From: Candidatus Cloacimonadota bacterium
GTDB taxonomy: Bacteria > Cloacimonadota > Cloacimonadia > Cloacimonadales > Cloacimonadaceae
Assembly: GCA_029781115.1 (NCBI GenBank)
Contig: JAKOXG010000004.1
Span: forward strand, 124,001-188,000
Reading direction: 5' to 3'
DNA length: 64,000 nucleotides
The position numbers and the translations under genes were made by a program. The notes under the pieces were generated by a model, which was given only the letters and a program-made list of their open reading frames with translations, did no database searches and was not told the DNA's origin. Positions 54,960 through 63,785 of the stretch are shown here, one piece after another (position 1 is the stretch's first letter; every line of letters begins with the position of its first letter).

Positions 54960-57854
54960 ATGAAGAAAATAATGGTTATCCTCACAACGCTACTTCTGCT
55001 TGGCAGCTTGGCAGCTTTTGAAGTGCATATCATCAGTGATGATATTGATGCCGATCTCAAGCAGCTCATCTCAGACAATATCAGCATTGACGGCGTGGAT
55101 AGGACGGAGAACCTGATTAAGGCCTATGTGCGCGGCCAAGAAGAATTTCAACTGCTTTTGGATAGAGGCTTTGCTGCCAAAGCTTTGCCCAATCCGGCGA
55201 TAGAACTGGCGCGTGAGCTCAACGACCCGCTCAGGGTGCGTTCGCAGGATCGCTATGAATATTATAGCTTTAACGATTATGTGACCTTCATGCAGCAAAC
55301 CGCCAACACCTATCCCGAGATTTGCACGCTGCACAATATCGGGCAAAGTGTGCAGGGGCGGCCGCTTTACTTCTTGAAGATTTCAGACAATCCACAGATT
55401 GACGAGGCGGAGCCCAGATTCAGGTATGTATCCAGCATGCATGGTGATGAAGTGGTGGGTTATGATATGATGATCCGCTTGATCCAACTGCTTACCGGAG
55501 AGTATAATACAAATCCCAGAATCACTCAGATAGTCAATAACACCGAGATCTGGATTTGCCCGATGCTGAATCCGGATGGCTTTGTAGCGGGACAAAGATA
55601 CAATGCTGCGGGAGTCGATCTCAACCGCAACTTTCCCATGCCCTCCGGAGAGCAGCATCCCGATGGAAACGCATGGGCACCCGAAAACATCGCTTTTATG
55701 AACCATGCAAACCAAAACCACTTTCAGCTCAGTGCGAACATGCATGGGGGAGAGCTGGTGGTAAACTACCCTTGGGATTACACTTACACCCTCACTCCGG
55801 ACAACAATCTCATCCGCGAAGCAGCCCTCACCTATGCGCGTCTAAATTCCAGCATTTACAATAACAGCAGCTTTACCCAAGGTGTGGTGAATGGGGCACA
55901 GTGGTATGTGATTACCGGCTCATTGCAGGATTGGAGCTATGGCTACACGGATTGTATCGACCTAACCTGTGAAATCAGTGCGATCAAGTGGCCGCCAGCC
56001 AGCCATTTGGCAAGCTATTGGAACTTAAACAAGGAATCCATCCTCGCCTTGCTGGAATTTGTCCAGAGAGGAGTGCATGGCACGGTCGTTTCCACCAGTG
56101 GGATCCCGCTCACCGACGCCGTGATCAGCGTCAGTGGCAACGACAAACTGATGCACGTGGGGCCTGCTTGTGCGGATTTTCATCGCCTCTTGCTGCCTGG
56201 CAGCTATACAATTACAGCCAGTGCACCTGGCTATCTGGAGCAAAGTGCAGAGATTACCATCGATACCGGTGGCACAGCTTATCATAACTTCGTGCTGCGT
56301 CCGGCTGAAATGACCTATATCTCGGGACAATTGCGCTATCCCGACGGAACAGCTGTGCCCAATGTGAAGGTGATTTTGGATGACAATCCACCCATAACAT
56401 CCGATGAAAATGGCTCATTCTTGGTGGCTTCGGTGCTTGAGGGACGGCATACCATCACCTTCATGCAGGGTGGAGAGACGATCTATGAAAAGGTTTTTGA
56501 TCTTGATGCCTCTCAAACCGAGCTGGTGTTCATCCTGGCCTCAGAATCGGTTGTCTTTTACGATCCCTTTGATAACATGTCAAATTGGACAGCCGCCCAA
56601 CCCTGGGGAGTCACAACCTATGAGGGCGAAAGCGTCTTGGCGGATTCTCCCTCCGGCAACTATGAAAACTTTATCAATAAGGCCTGCAGGCTCACCAATC
56701 CAGTGAATTTGCAGCATGTGCTCAATCCCGTGTTGAGCTTCCGCACCCGCTATTCTCTGGAAAATGGCTACGACTATGTATATCTGGAAGCGTCTTTGGA
56801 TCAGAGCGACTGGCAGCGACTCAAGCAATTCACGGGTTCGCAAAGCAGTTGGCTCAACGTGGAAGTGCCACTCAATCAATACAGCGGGCAGCAAGTGTAT
56901 TTCAGGTATAGAATTCAGACGGATCGGGCGGTAAACCACGATGGGATCTATATTGACGACTTTAAGATCAGCGGCATAGATATGACGGGCAGATATTTTG
57001 GCGATCCGGATGGGGATTTGATTGTGTGCCAGAAAGATGCGCTGATCATCCTGGATTATTGTGTGGGCTTGGATCCCGCCCCTGAAGCGCCCCTGCCTTG
57101 GAGTCAGGAGATGATTACCTGTAGCGATGTGAGCCAAGACAACGGTGTAGATGCCTTGGATGCTCAAATGGTGATGCGCTATATCAGGGATCCTCTCTTC
57201 AGATTCCCTGCGCAAACATTGGAGCCTTATAGTCTTCCCAATCCCGGTTTTTGTTATGAGTATCAGGAGGGAGTGCTGAGCTTTGATTTTGAGCCGGAAG
57301 AGGAACCGGTAGCATTGCAGATGCAGTTTTCGCCCCTGGGAGAGATTGACGTCTCAGAAATAGTTGTGGAAGGTGCGGAAGATAGCATGTGGACGATCAA
57401 CCCGGCTGAGAATAGATTGGCTGTTATCAAGAACCGTCAGGCCATTACCGGCTTTGATTTGGACTTGCAAAGCGCTGAAAACACGGTGCGTTGCAATTAT
57501 GTAATCAATGGTCACGTGGGTTGTGTGGATATCCCTCTGTATGGCTCCAATGATGACTCTTTGCTGCCGCATCCGGGCTTTTATCTGGGGCAGAATCATC
57601 CCAATCCCTTCAATCCCTCTACCACCATCCGCTTCTGCGTAGAAAACCCCGCAGAGGTCACCTCTCTGAAAATCTACAACCTTAAGGGGCAATTGGTGCG
57701 TACACTCATCAACGCACCGCTTTCCGGCGGAGAGCATCAACAAAGCTGGAACGGAATGGATGATGAGGGGAACCCGGTTTCCTCCGGGGTGTATCTGTAT
57801 CGCTTGCAGAACGGTAACTCTATCACTATGAAAAAGATGGTCTTAAGCAAATGA
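54960..57854 (+). CDS. secreted M14 zinc carboxypeptidase with dockerin-like and FlgD-type domains
   Basis: A 964-residue multidomain exported enzyme. After a signal peptide (about 1-19) and propeptide, the M14 catalytic domain spans about 95-370, with the zinc motif MHGDE (HxxE), DLNRNFP, the third ligand in NMHGGE and a candidate catalytic Glu in DLTCEIS. Carboxypeptidase-regulatory beta domains follow (VHGTVVSTSGIPL, ISGQLRYPDGTAVP), then a jelly-roll-like adhesion domain (FYDPFDNMSNW...). A dockerin-like pair of Ca-binding repeats (GDPDGDLIVCQKDALIIL and DNGVDALDAQMVM) and a FlgD-like sorting domain (NHPNPFNPSTTIRF...) end the protein. AAGGA precedes the start. Confidence 0.88.
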   Translation: MKKIMVILTTLLLLGSLAAFEVHIISDDIDADLKQLISDNISIDGVDRTENLIKAYVRGQEEFQLLLDRGFAAKALPNPAIELARELNDPLRVRSQDRYEYYSFNDYVTFMQQTANTYPEICTLHNIGQSVQGRPLYFLKISDNPQIDEAEPRFRYVSSMHGDEVVGYDMMIRLIQLLTGEYNTNPRITQIVNNTEIWICPMLNPDGFVAGQRYNAAGVDLNRNFPMPSGEQHPDGNAWAPENIAFMNHANQNHFQLSANMHGGELVVNYPWDYTYTLTPDNNLIREAALTYARLNSSIYNNSSFTQGVVNGAQWYVITGSLQDWSYGYTDCIDLTCEISAIKWPPASHLASYWNLNKESILALLEFVQRGVHGTVVSTSGIPLTDAVISVSGNDKLMHVGPACADFHRLLLPGSYTITASAPGYLEQSAEITIDTGGTAYHNFVLRPAEMTYISGQLRYPDGTAVPNVKVILDDNPPITSDENGSFLVASVLEGRHTITFMQGGETIYEKVFDLDASQTELVFILASESVVFYDPFDNMSNWTAAQPWGVTTYEGESVLADSPSGNYENFINKACRLTNPVNLQHVLNPVLSFRTRYSLENGYDYVYLEASLDQSDWQRLKQFTGSQSSWLNVEVPLNQYSGQQVYFRYRIQTDRAVNHDGIYIDDFKISGIDMTGRYFGDPDGDLIVCQKDALIILDYCVGLDPAPEAPLPWSQEMITCSDVSQDNGVDALDAQMVMRYIRDPLFRFPAQTLEPYSLPNPGFCYEYQEGVLSFDFEPEEEPVALQMQFSPLGEIDVSEIVVEGAEDSMWTINPAENRLAVIKNRQAITGFDLDLQSAENTVRCNYVINGHVGCVDIPLYGSNDDSLLPHPGFYLGQNHPNPFNPSTTIRFCVENPAEVTSLKIYNLKGQLVRTLINAPLSGGEHQQSWNGMDDEGNPVSSGVYLYRLQNGNSITMKKMVLSK

Positions 57855-58360
57855 AGAAGATAATATATATATTGATTTCAGTCAGCCTCATCTTGGGGCT
57901 CTGTGCTTGCAAATCTCAGGCAGATTCAGCAGCAGAGCAGGAGGTCGAGGCGCCCAAGTTTCGTCATGATGGCGTCCTGCGTGTTATGGATGCCGGTGGC
58001 AATCTCAAAGCCACTTTCCGGATAGAAGTCGCAACCACAGAGATGGAATTGCGGCAGGGTCTGAAGTTTAGAGATTCCATGGAGGATGATCAGGGCATGC
58101 TCTTCGTCTTTGATGGCAATGAGCCGCATGGCTTTTGGATGGAAGACACCTATATGCCGCTGGATATGCTGTTTATAGACTATACCAACACCATCTTTCA
58201 GATCGAAGAAAACACCAAGCCTTTTAGTACCGATCTCATCGATTCTGAGGGCTTCAACCTCTACACCCTGGAGGTAAAAGCAGGCACTTGCGCCAAACAC
58301 AATATCACCGTAGGAGATAAGATAGAATGGGAAAGAATAGCATCGCCGTCTTCACACTGA
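57851..58360 (+). CDS. DUF192 lipoprotein
   Basis: A 169-residue lipoprotein with Cys20 at the lipobox (LCAC). The mature part is a DUF192 domain: EVATTEMELRQGLKFRDSMEDDQGMLFVF, then FWMEDTYMPLDMLFID and EVKAGTCAKHNITVGD. The family is small, extracytoplasmic and of unknown role. It overlaps the M14 stop by four bases and the next gene by 34 bases. Confidence 0.88.
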   Translation: MKKIIYILISVSLILGLCACKSQADSAAEQEVEAPKFRHDGVLRVMDAGGNLKATFRIEVATTEMELRQGLKFRDSMEDDQGMLFVFDGNEPHGFWMEDTYMPLDMLFIDYTNTIFQIEENTKPFSTDLIDSEGFNLYTLEVKAGTCAKHNITVGDKIEWERIASPSSH

Positions 58361-59259
58361 TTGCTGCAATACTGCTCTTCGGACTCAATGCCTGTAAAAA
58401 AGCTGAGCCTTCGTACGATGATGCTCAGGAACTTTTGCCGGATAGCTATGAATATTCGGAAGATGCAACCGTAGATTCTTTATCGGAAAGCGACCCTGCG
58501 ATGGCTGAGAAGCAGGCTCTGAGCGACCTCAAACAATTTACCTATAGTTGGACTGATTCCAAGGAAATCCCGCCCGTGATCGTGATCGTGGATGACTTTG
58601 GCTATGCGGGCGGATCACTTCTGCAGGGTTTTGCAGACCTGCCTCAAGAGGTTGTCTTTGCCATCCTGCCGGATCTGCCTTATACGGCCAAGTCAGCTCA
58701 AATTGCTGCTGAAACGGGGCGTGATGCCATCATCCACATCCCCATGGAAGCAGCTAAAGCCCGCACGAGTCCGGGCGAACGCTACCTCAAAACCGGTCAA
58801 GATGAGCAAACCGTCAAAGATATGCTGGATGCTTTTATCACCCAGATTCCCAATGCCATCGCGGCAAACAACCATATGGGCAGCACTGCGACCAGCAATC
58901 GGGAGCTGATGACCACCGTCTTGAATCATCTCAATGATAGAGGATTGTATTTCATCGATAGCGTTACTACCGGTAGCACGGTCGGCTACAATCTGGCTCA
59001 TACTCTGGGCTATAAATCCATCCGCAGAAACCTGTTTTTGGATGTTCCGGATAATACTGACGCCACCATTGCGCAGAGGATTTCCGATCTCGGTAGATTC
59101 AAGGGGAGGCAGGAGCCCGTCGTGATCATCACTCACTGCCACAATCAGAGTAAATTGGATGCCTTGAAGAAGTTCCTGAAGCAGATCGATGAGATGGGCG
59201 TGAAGCTCACTTCACTTTCCCGATATTATGGCAGTTTGGCTCTGGCAGCCAATCACTAA
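58327..59259 (+). CDS. divergent polysaccharide deacetylase (DUF610/YibQ type) lipoprotein
   Basis: A 310-residue protein with lipobox LNAC at Cys23 and a 65-residue acidic linker before the catalytic-type domain: VIVIVDDFGYAGG, AILPDLPYTAKSAQIAAETG, IHIPMEA, NNHMGSTATSN and VVIITHCHN. This is the divergent polysaccharide deacetylase family, whose substrate is unsettled. It probably sits on the cell-envelope side. The start lies inside the DUF192 gene, with GGAG about 12 bases upstream; the 34-base overlap is unusually long. Its stop is five bases from the converging tsaD stop. Confidence 0.88.
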   Translation: MGKNSIAVFTLIAAILLFGLNACKKAEPSYDDAQELLPDSYEYSEDATVDSLSESDPAMAEKQALSDLKQFTYSWTDSKEIPPVIVIVDDFGYAGGSLLQGFADLPQEVVFAILPDLPYTAKSAQIAAETGRDAIIHIPMEAAKARTSPGERYLKTGQDEQTVKDMLDAFITQIPNAIAANNHMGSTATSNRELMTTVLNHLNDRGLYFIDSVTTGSTVGYNLAHTLGYKSIRRNLFLDVPDNTDATIAQRISDLGRFKGRQEPVVIITHCHNQSKLDALKKFLKQIDEMGVKLTSLSRYYGSLALAANH

Positions 59260-59264
59260 GACTC

Positions 59265-60284
59265 TTACAGTAGTTTGGTGCCTTTGAGGCTGAAGGCGTT
59301 TACATTCAAATCTGAATAGTGGCCTGTCAGATACTTGGGAATGGCAGCTGCAGCCACCATCGCTGCGTTATCCATGCACAGGCTCAAGCCCGGATAGTGT
59401 AGCTTCATGCCATATTTGGCGGCTTTTTGTCCTAACTGCTCTCTCAAGGCAGAATTAGCAGCCACACCTCCGGCTAAGAGTATGTCCTTGATCCCGTTTA
59501 CTCTGGCCCAAGAGATGCTTTTATTGATAAGAGGGTCGATGATTGCCTGTTGCACGGATGCAGCGAGGTCGTGGAGACGTGCCTCTCTTTCGTCCGGATC
59601 CATGGAGAGGATATGGTTGTAGATGGCCGTTTTGGTGCCGCTATAGCTAAAGTTGTAGTTGCCCTTCTTGTTTAAACCACGAGGGAAGTCAAATGCCTTG
59701 GGATTGCCTTTCTTGGCCAGCTCGTCAATAATCGGCCCGCCCGGGAATCCTAAACCCAGTATCTTGGCAGTCTTATCAAAAGTCTCACCCGCAGCATCAT
59801 CCAAGGTCTTGCCAACCACGGTGAACTTGAGCATGTCTTCAAAATGAACCAGCTCCGTATGTCCGCCCGATACTACCAAAGCCAAAAAGGGTGCTTTGAT
59901 GTCCTTGTGGGTGATGAAGTTGGCAAAGATGTGGGCTAACATGTGGTTGACCGTGATCAGAGGCAAGCCTAAGCTCCAAGCATAACTCTTGGCAAAGGAA
60001 AGCCCAACGATCAGGGAACCGATCAGGCCGGGGTTGATGGATACAGCAACAGCAGAGATGTCGTCTTTGCTGAGCCCTGTCTTGATATATGCGGCTTCGG
60101 TGAGTCTGAGGATGTTCTTTAGGTGTAGTCTCGAAGCAAGCTCCGGCAACACTCCACCGTAATCTTGGTGCTCTTTCTGGGAGGAAATGAGGTTGCACAA
60201 CACATTGTAATCGGTATCCACAATGGCTACTGAGGTGTCATCGCAAGAGGACTCAAAGGCGAGGATATATGCGGGCTTACTCAA
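59265..60284 (-). CDS. tsaD: tRNA N6-adenosine threonylcarbamoyltransferase
   Basis: A 339-residue ASKHA-fold enzyme that completes the t6A modification at position 37 of ANN-decoding tRNAs. Motifs: FESSCDDTSVAI, NPGLIGSL, the metal-binding HMLAHIF, LVVSGGHTELV, DDAAGETFDKTAK and the late AGGVAANSALR. The start is TTG, overlapping the YbbR stop by four bases. Partners TsaB, TsaC and TsaE are not in the window. Confidence 0.95.
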   Translation of the reverse strand: MSKPAYILAFESSCDDTSVAIVDTDYNVLCNLISSQKEHQDYGGVLPELASRLHLKNILRLTEAAYIKTGLSKDDISAVAVSINPGLIGSLIVGLSFAKSYAWSLGLPLITVNHMLAHIFANFITHKDIKAPFLALVVSGGHTELVHFEDMLKFTVVGKTLDDAAGETFDKTAKILGLGFPGGPIIDELAKKGNPKAFDFPRGLNKKGNYNFSYSGTKTAIYNHILSMDPDEREARLHDLAASVQQAIIDPLINKSISWARVNGIKDILLAGGVAANSALREQLGQKAAKYGMKLHYPGLSLCMDNAAMVAAAAIPKYLTGHYSDLNVNAFSLKGTKLL

Positions 60285-61153
60285 CGCAGGCTCACCTTTC
60301 GGGGTGTGATTTCATACTTGATGATGCCTTGAGGTAAAACGGCTTCCAGCTCCAACATCTTGTCCTTGTCTGCCTCTTTAGCTGCTTTGATCTGGAAGTC
60401 CGAGGATTTGAGCTGCTTGATAATTTGCGGGTCTCCCTCCACTTTGATAGTCGCAGTTTGCGGGAAGATCTCCCGCGAATCAGAGTCGATCTTAATGGCT
60501 TCAAAGACCTTGGCCTGAATCTGTTTGGGCAGCCTGCTCACGTGCACCCTCAAGACAGAGGAGCTGATTCTGCTGCTACTCAAGGCGATGGGGATGTAAA
60601 ACTCCTTCTTGCCCAGCATGGACATGTTTATCGGTGCGGTGGAGATGGATTTGAGGTTGTTGAGCTCGCGCCTGGGGCCATGAATCTTGATTCTGGAGGG
60701 ATTGAGGATATAGTCCAACTGATTAAACTTCACCCGCGTGGCCTCATTCTCAAAGACGGGGGCGACCCTTACGTTTTTGTAGAGCATCACATCCGTAGAT
60801 ACCGTCATTTCCCTATCGATCGCAGGGCCGAAGATCTCTATATTGCAATTGGAGGGCAGCTCCCTCAGATTGTAGTCATCAAGGGGTAGCTTCTCCTCGC
60901 CTGCACGTAACTTGGATGCGTCTATCACCACTTTGGCGGATGAAAAGTAGAGCTTTACCAGATCAATCCCATTGCCTCTCACATCGAAGGGAATGGTTTT
61001 GGGGAGTTTGGAAAGGGACACATCTGGAGACAGGTTCACCAAGACAACGGGAAAGTTGACCACGGTGCGATGTTGGCTTCTCAGAGTAATCTGCAGCCAG
61101 ATGAGCAATGCCAGGAATACGGATAAGATTATCAATCCCTGTTTCTTATCCAT
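60281..61153 (-). CDS. YbbR-domain membrane protein
   Basis: A 290-residue protein: one N-terminal membrane helix (about residues 6-24), then about three YbbR-type beta repeats facing out of the cytoplasm (FPVVLVNLSPDVSLSKLPKTIPFDVRG; VRVAPVFENEATRVKF...; the third near residue 225). In Firmicutes such proteins regulate the diadenylate cyclase CdaA; no cdaA is seen here, although it may lie elsewhere. It overlaps the regulator gene upstream by eight bases and tsaD by four. Confidence 0.83.
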   Translation of the reverse strand: MDKKQGLIILSVFLALLIWLQITLRSQHRTVVNFPVVLVNLSPDVSLSKLPKTIPFDVRGNGIDLVKLYFSSAKVVIDASKLRAGEEKLPLDDYNLRELPSNCNIEIFGPAIDREMTVSTDVMLYKNVRVAPVFENEATRVKFNQLDYILNPSRIKIHGPRRELNNLKSISTAPINMSMLGKKEFYIPIALSSSRISSSVLRVHVSRLPKQIQAKVFEAIKIDSDSREIFPQTATIKVEGDPQIIKQLKSSDFQIKAAKEADKDKMLELEAVLPQGIIKYEITPRKVSLR

Positions 61154-62567
61154 GGCTTGAGCCCTCAGTTGTGCTGATTCCCAGCTGCTTCATTTTCTTG
61201 TATAAAGTGGTTCGCTCCAAACCAATAGCCTCTGCTGTTCTGCTCACATGCCAGTCATTCCTTCCCAAGTGGTGAATGATGTATTCCCGCTCGAAGCTGG
61301 AGGTGCTTTCCTTGATGTTCTCAATGGCAAAGAAGCGGCTCAGCTCCTCTTTGTCATCTGTCTTCTGAGCATTGATTTTGTTTCTGAGATGTCTGAGGAT
61401 CACCTTGTTTGAGATCTCCCTTTCTTTGATGGTGATGGATTTGCAGAAGTTCCTGAGCTCTCTCACATTGCCTGGCCAATCATAGGCTTGCAATACATTC
61501 TTGATCTCCAAGAGGTTGAGCTGGTCGCTGATGTTGTAGCGAGATGAGAAGTTTGTAAAGAAGTAGGCAGCGATGAGCAGGATGTCGTCTTCCCGCTCTC
61601 TGAGCGGTGGCAGCTCAACCACAGAGCCCTCGATGCGATAATATAGGTCGGGACGCAGGTGTGCGGGATCTGCAAGGACGTCCAACGTAGCATTTGAGGC
61701 AAAGATCAGGCGGGTATTGACCTTCTTCATGGGTCCGCCCACCACCTGGATTTCTTTGTTCTCGATAGCTCTCAGGATCTTGGATTGAGCAGGTAAGGGG
61801 AGGCTGGTGATGTCGTCCAGGAAAAGCAAGCCGTCAGAGCATTCCTCAAAGAAGCCGATGTTCTTGCGGTCTGTTCTGTTAGTGGAATTCAGCACATTGC
61901 CAAAGAGTTCGCTTTCTATGTCATCTTCGGTCAGGACGCTGCAGTTGACGGTATGGAATGGCTTGCCAAAGCGGGGAGAGTTGAGGTAGAAGTAATTGGC
62001 TGCCACTTCCTTGCCTGTGCCTGTTTCGCCGATCAGGAACACGTCCTCATCCGCTTCTGCCAGCCTAACTAACTGGTCTCTTACCTTGCGGATGGCGTCA
62101 CTTTCTCCAATAAAGGGAAAGCTGCGTGTGAACTGCTTTTTGAGGTTAATATACTCAATCTGCAGGTCGATGTGCTCTTCTTCCTGGCGTTTGAGCGTGA
62201 TGGCGTTGTCTATGTGCAACAGTAACTGATTGATGCTGAAGTTGACGCCCTTTTCCACAAAGTGATAAGCACCCAGCTCCCGGATTTGTAACACTTGGGA
62301 TGCTGACACCTCGCCGCTGATCACGATAATCTTGTAATTGAGGTCAAAGTTCTCTCTGAGGTATCTAAGCACCTGTATTCCATTCAGGCGGCTACCGACC
62401 AGGAAGACATCCAGCAGAATCACATCTGGAGCAAAGGAGCGCAATTCTTCAAAGAAGGCATCACTATTGGAGGCGTGCAGCACCTCATAGTCGTAGTTTT
62501 CCAGAACCTTGCAGACCTGTCTGGCCAGCATCAGGTCGTCTTCAAGGATTATTACTTTGCCTTTCAT
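61146..62567 (-). CDS. NtrC-like response regulator lacking GAFTGA motif
   Basis: A 473-residue regulator: receiver domain (phospho-acceptor Asp53 in ILLDV, acidic pocket EDD at 9-11, Lys in VEKG), a linker helix, an AAA+ domain (GETGTGKE; Walker B LLFLDD; RPDLYYRIEG; PPLRERE) and a Fis-type HTH (SRTAEAIGLERTTLYKKM). The sigma54-contact motif GAFTGA is absent: after ELFG the sequence continues NVLNSTNRTDRKN. Walker B also has Asp where Glu is usual. Activation of sigma54 is therefore doubtful. I use the ATG at 62567, with AGAGG upstream, and not the longer reading. No sensor kinase is adjacent. Confidence 0.87.
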   Translation of the reverse strand: MKGKVIILEDDLMLARQVCKVLENYDYEVLHASNSDAFFEELRSFAPDVILLDVFLVGSRLNGIQVLRYLRENFDLNYKIIVISGEVSASQVLQIRELGAYHFVEKGVNFSINQLLLHIDNAITLKRQEEEHIDLQIEYINLKKQFTRSFPFIGESDAIRKVRDQLVRLAEADEDVFLIGETGTGKEVAANYFYLNSPRFGKPFHTVNCSVLTEDDIESELFGNVLNSTNRTDRKNIGFFEECSDGLLFLDDITSLPLPAQSKILRAIENKEIQVVGGPMKKVNTRLIFASNATLDVLADPAHLRPDLYYRIEGSVVELPPLREREDDILLIAAYFFTNFSSRYNISDQLNLLEIKNVLQAYDWPGNVRELRNFCKSITIKEREISNKVILRHLRNKINAQKTDDKEELSRFFAIENIKESTSSFEREYIIHHLGRNDWHVSRTAEAIGLERTTLYKKMKQLGISTTEGSSHG

Positions 62568-62577
62568 GCTTTTCCTC

Positions 62578-63774
62578 TTATAGCATTCTTTCTTCCAAGT
62601 CAGCCAAGGCATTGATGTAATAGATATATGCCTGATCTGGTGAGTCGTAGGGCGAGAAGTATTTGTGCACGTCTCCATCTTGGAAGTATTTGGTGCACAT
62701 GTAGTAGAAGTGGTCTGAAGTGCTCAGGCGACGTGCCATGCATATCAGTTCCTCATTGTGAGTAGCTTTCACCTTGCTAAAGAGCTCATAATAGGTGTTG
62801 ATGGCGTTCTTTTGCATATCGTTTTCCACCCAAGCGGAGATGTCTCGCTGCTCATCTGCCCAAGAGACTGGCTCAGGGAAGGTAAGCGACTCTTGTTGAT
62901 AGTTTGCCCACTGTCTGACCTGGCTGGGGTTGGCAAAGCCCAGATGTGGTCTCTTCAGCACTTCATCGGGGAAATGTCTCATAAAGTCAAAGATACCAGT
63001 TTCTGCCCACTGGTGTTCGCCGAAGGTCTCATAGTCCATAAACAGGTTCAGGAAGAGGTTGCGTTCCTTTTGTTCTGCGAGGGTAAGCTGCTCTATCCAG
63101 TGGATAAACTTATCCACAGTCAGCGGGTAATCCGGCCAGTCTCGATTGGAAAACCTGAAGGCAATATCATCCGACAGCTTGTAATACTTGAGCAGCATAT
63201 TGAGGTTTTTCCTATAGTTTTTATAGGCATAAAGCGGGCTGCGCCATTGCAGGATGCGGTCTACTCCCTCGGTGAGGATGGTGTCGAAGCCGCCTGCCTC
63301 AAAGACCAGGTCGCCGATCGTGTCTTTATAGATCAGCTCTGTATTTCTGAAGGTGGTGGTGTGGACGCCAAATTCGTCCATCATCAGCCTTCTGTGCATC
63401 ATCACTTGATCCAGAAACTCATTGGTATCATACAGTGCGGCCAGGCTATGATAGTATGTTTCTCCGATCATCTCCACACAGCCAGTTCTCACCAGTTGCT
63501 TGAAAGATTCCAAGGTCTCGGGGCTGTAGAGCTTAAACTGTTCTATAGCGGTTCCAGTGATGGAGAAGGCCACCTTAAACTTGCCTTCATATTTATCGAT
63601 CAGCTCCAGCAGGAGCTTATTGGTAGGTAGATAGCACTTTTGTGCCACTTTGCGCATCACCTCAGCGTTGAGTTTGTCGTCAAAGAGATCCAAATCCTTG
63701 CCGATGTCCAGCACGTTCACGTGTCTCAAACGGAAGGGTTGATGCACTTGGAAATAAAATACTATGTTCAGCAT
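62578..63774 (-). CDS. glycoside hydrolase family 57
   Basis: A 398-residue GH57 enzyme acting on alpha-glucans (alpha-amylase or 4-alpha-glucanotransferase type). Conserved regions: YFQVHQPFRL (region 1), GETYYHSLAAL (region 2), TTFRNTELIY with the expected region of the nucleophile Glu, and MDYETFGEHQ with the acid/base Asp. There is no signal peptide, so it is probably cytoplasmic. It follows a GT4 gene by 11 bases, with AAGGAG before the ATG, suggesting a glycogen-like storage polymer. Confidence 0.93.
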   Translation of the reverse strand: MLNIVFYFQVHQPFRLRHVNVLDIGKDLDLFDDKLNAEVMRKVAQKCYLPTNKLLLELIDKYEGKFKVAFSITGTAIEQFKLYSPETLESFKQLVRTGCVEMIGETYYHSLAALYDTNEFLDQVMMHRRLMMDEFGVHTTTFRNTELIYKDTIGDLVFEAGGFDTILTEGVDRILQWRSPLYAYKNYRKNLNMLLKYYKLSDDIAFRFSNRDWPDYPLTVDKFIHWIEQLTLAEQKERNLFLNLFMDYETFGEHQWAETGIFDFMRHFPDEVLKRPHLGFANPSQVRQWANYQQESLTFPEPVSWADEQRDISAWVENDMQKNAINTYYELFSKVKATHNEELICMARRLSTSDHFYYMCTKYFQDGDVHKYFSPYDSPDQAYIYYINALADLEERML

Positions 63775-63785
63775 GGGGAGTCTCC

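Noticed and set aside
54842-55087. 81-codon minus-strand frame near the M14 gene
   Set aside because: It runs across the SRP RNA gene and the start of the peptidase gene; both have much stronger support.
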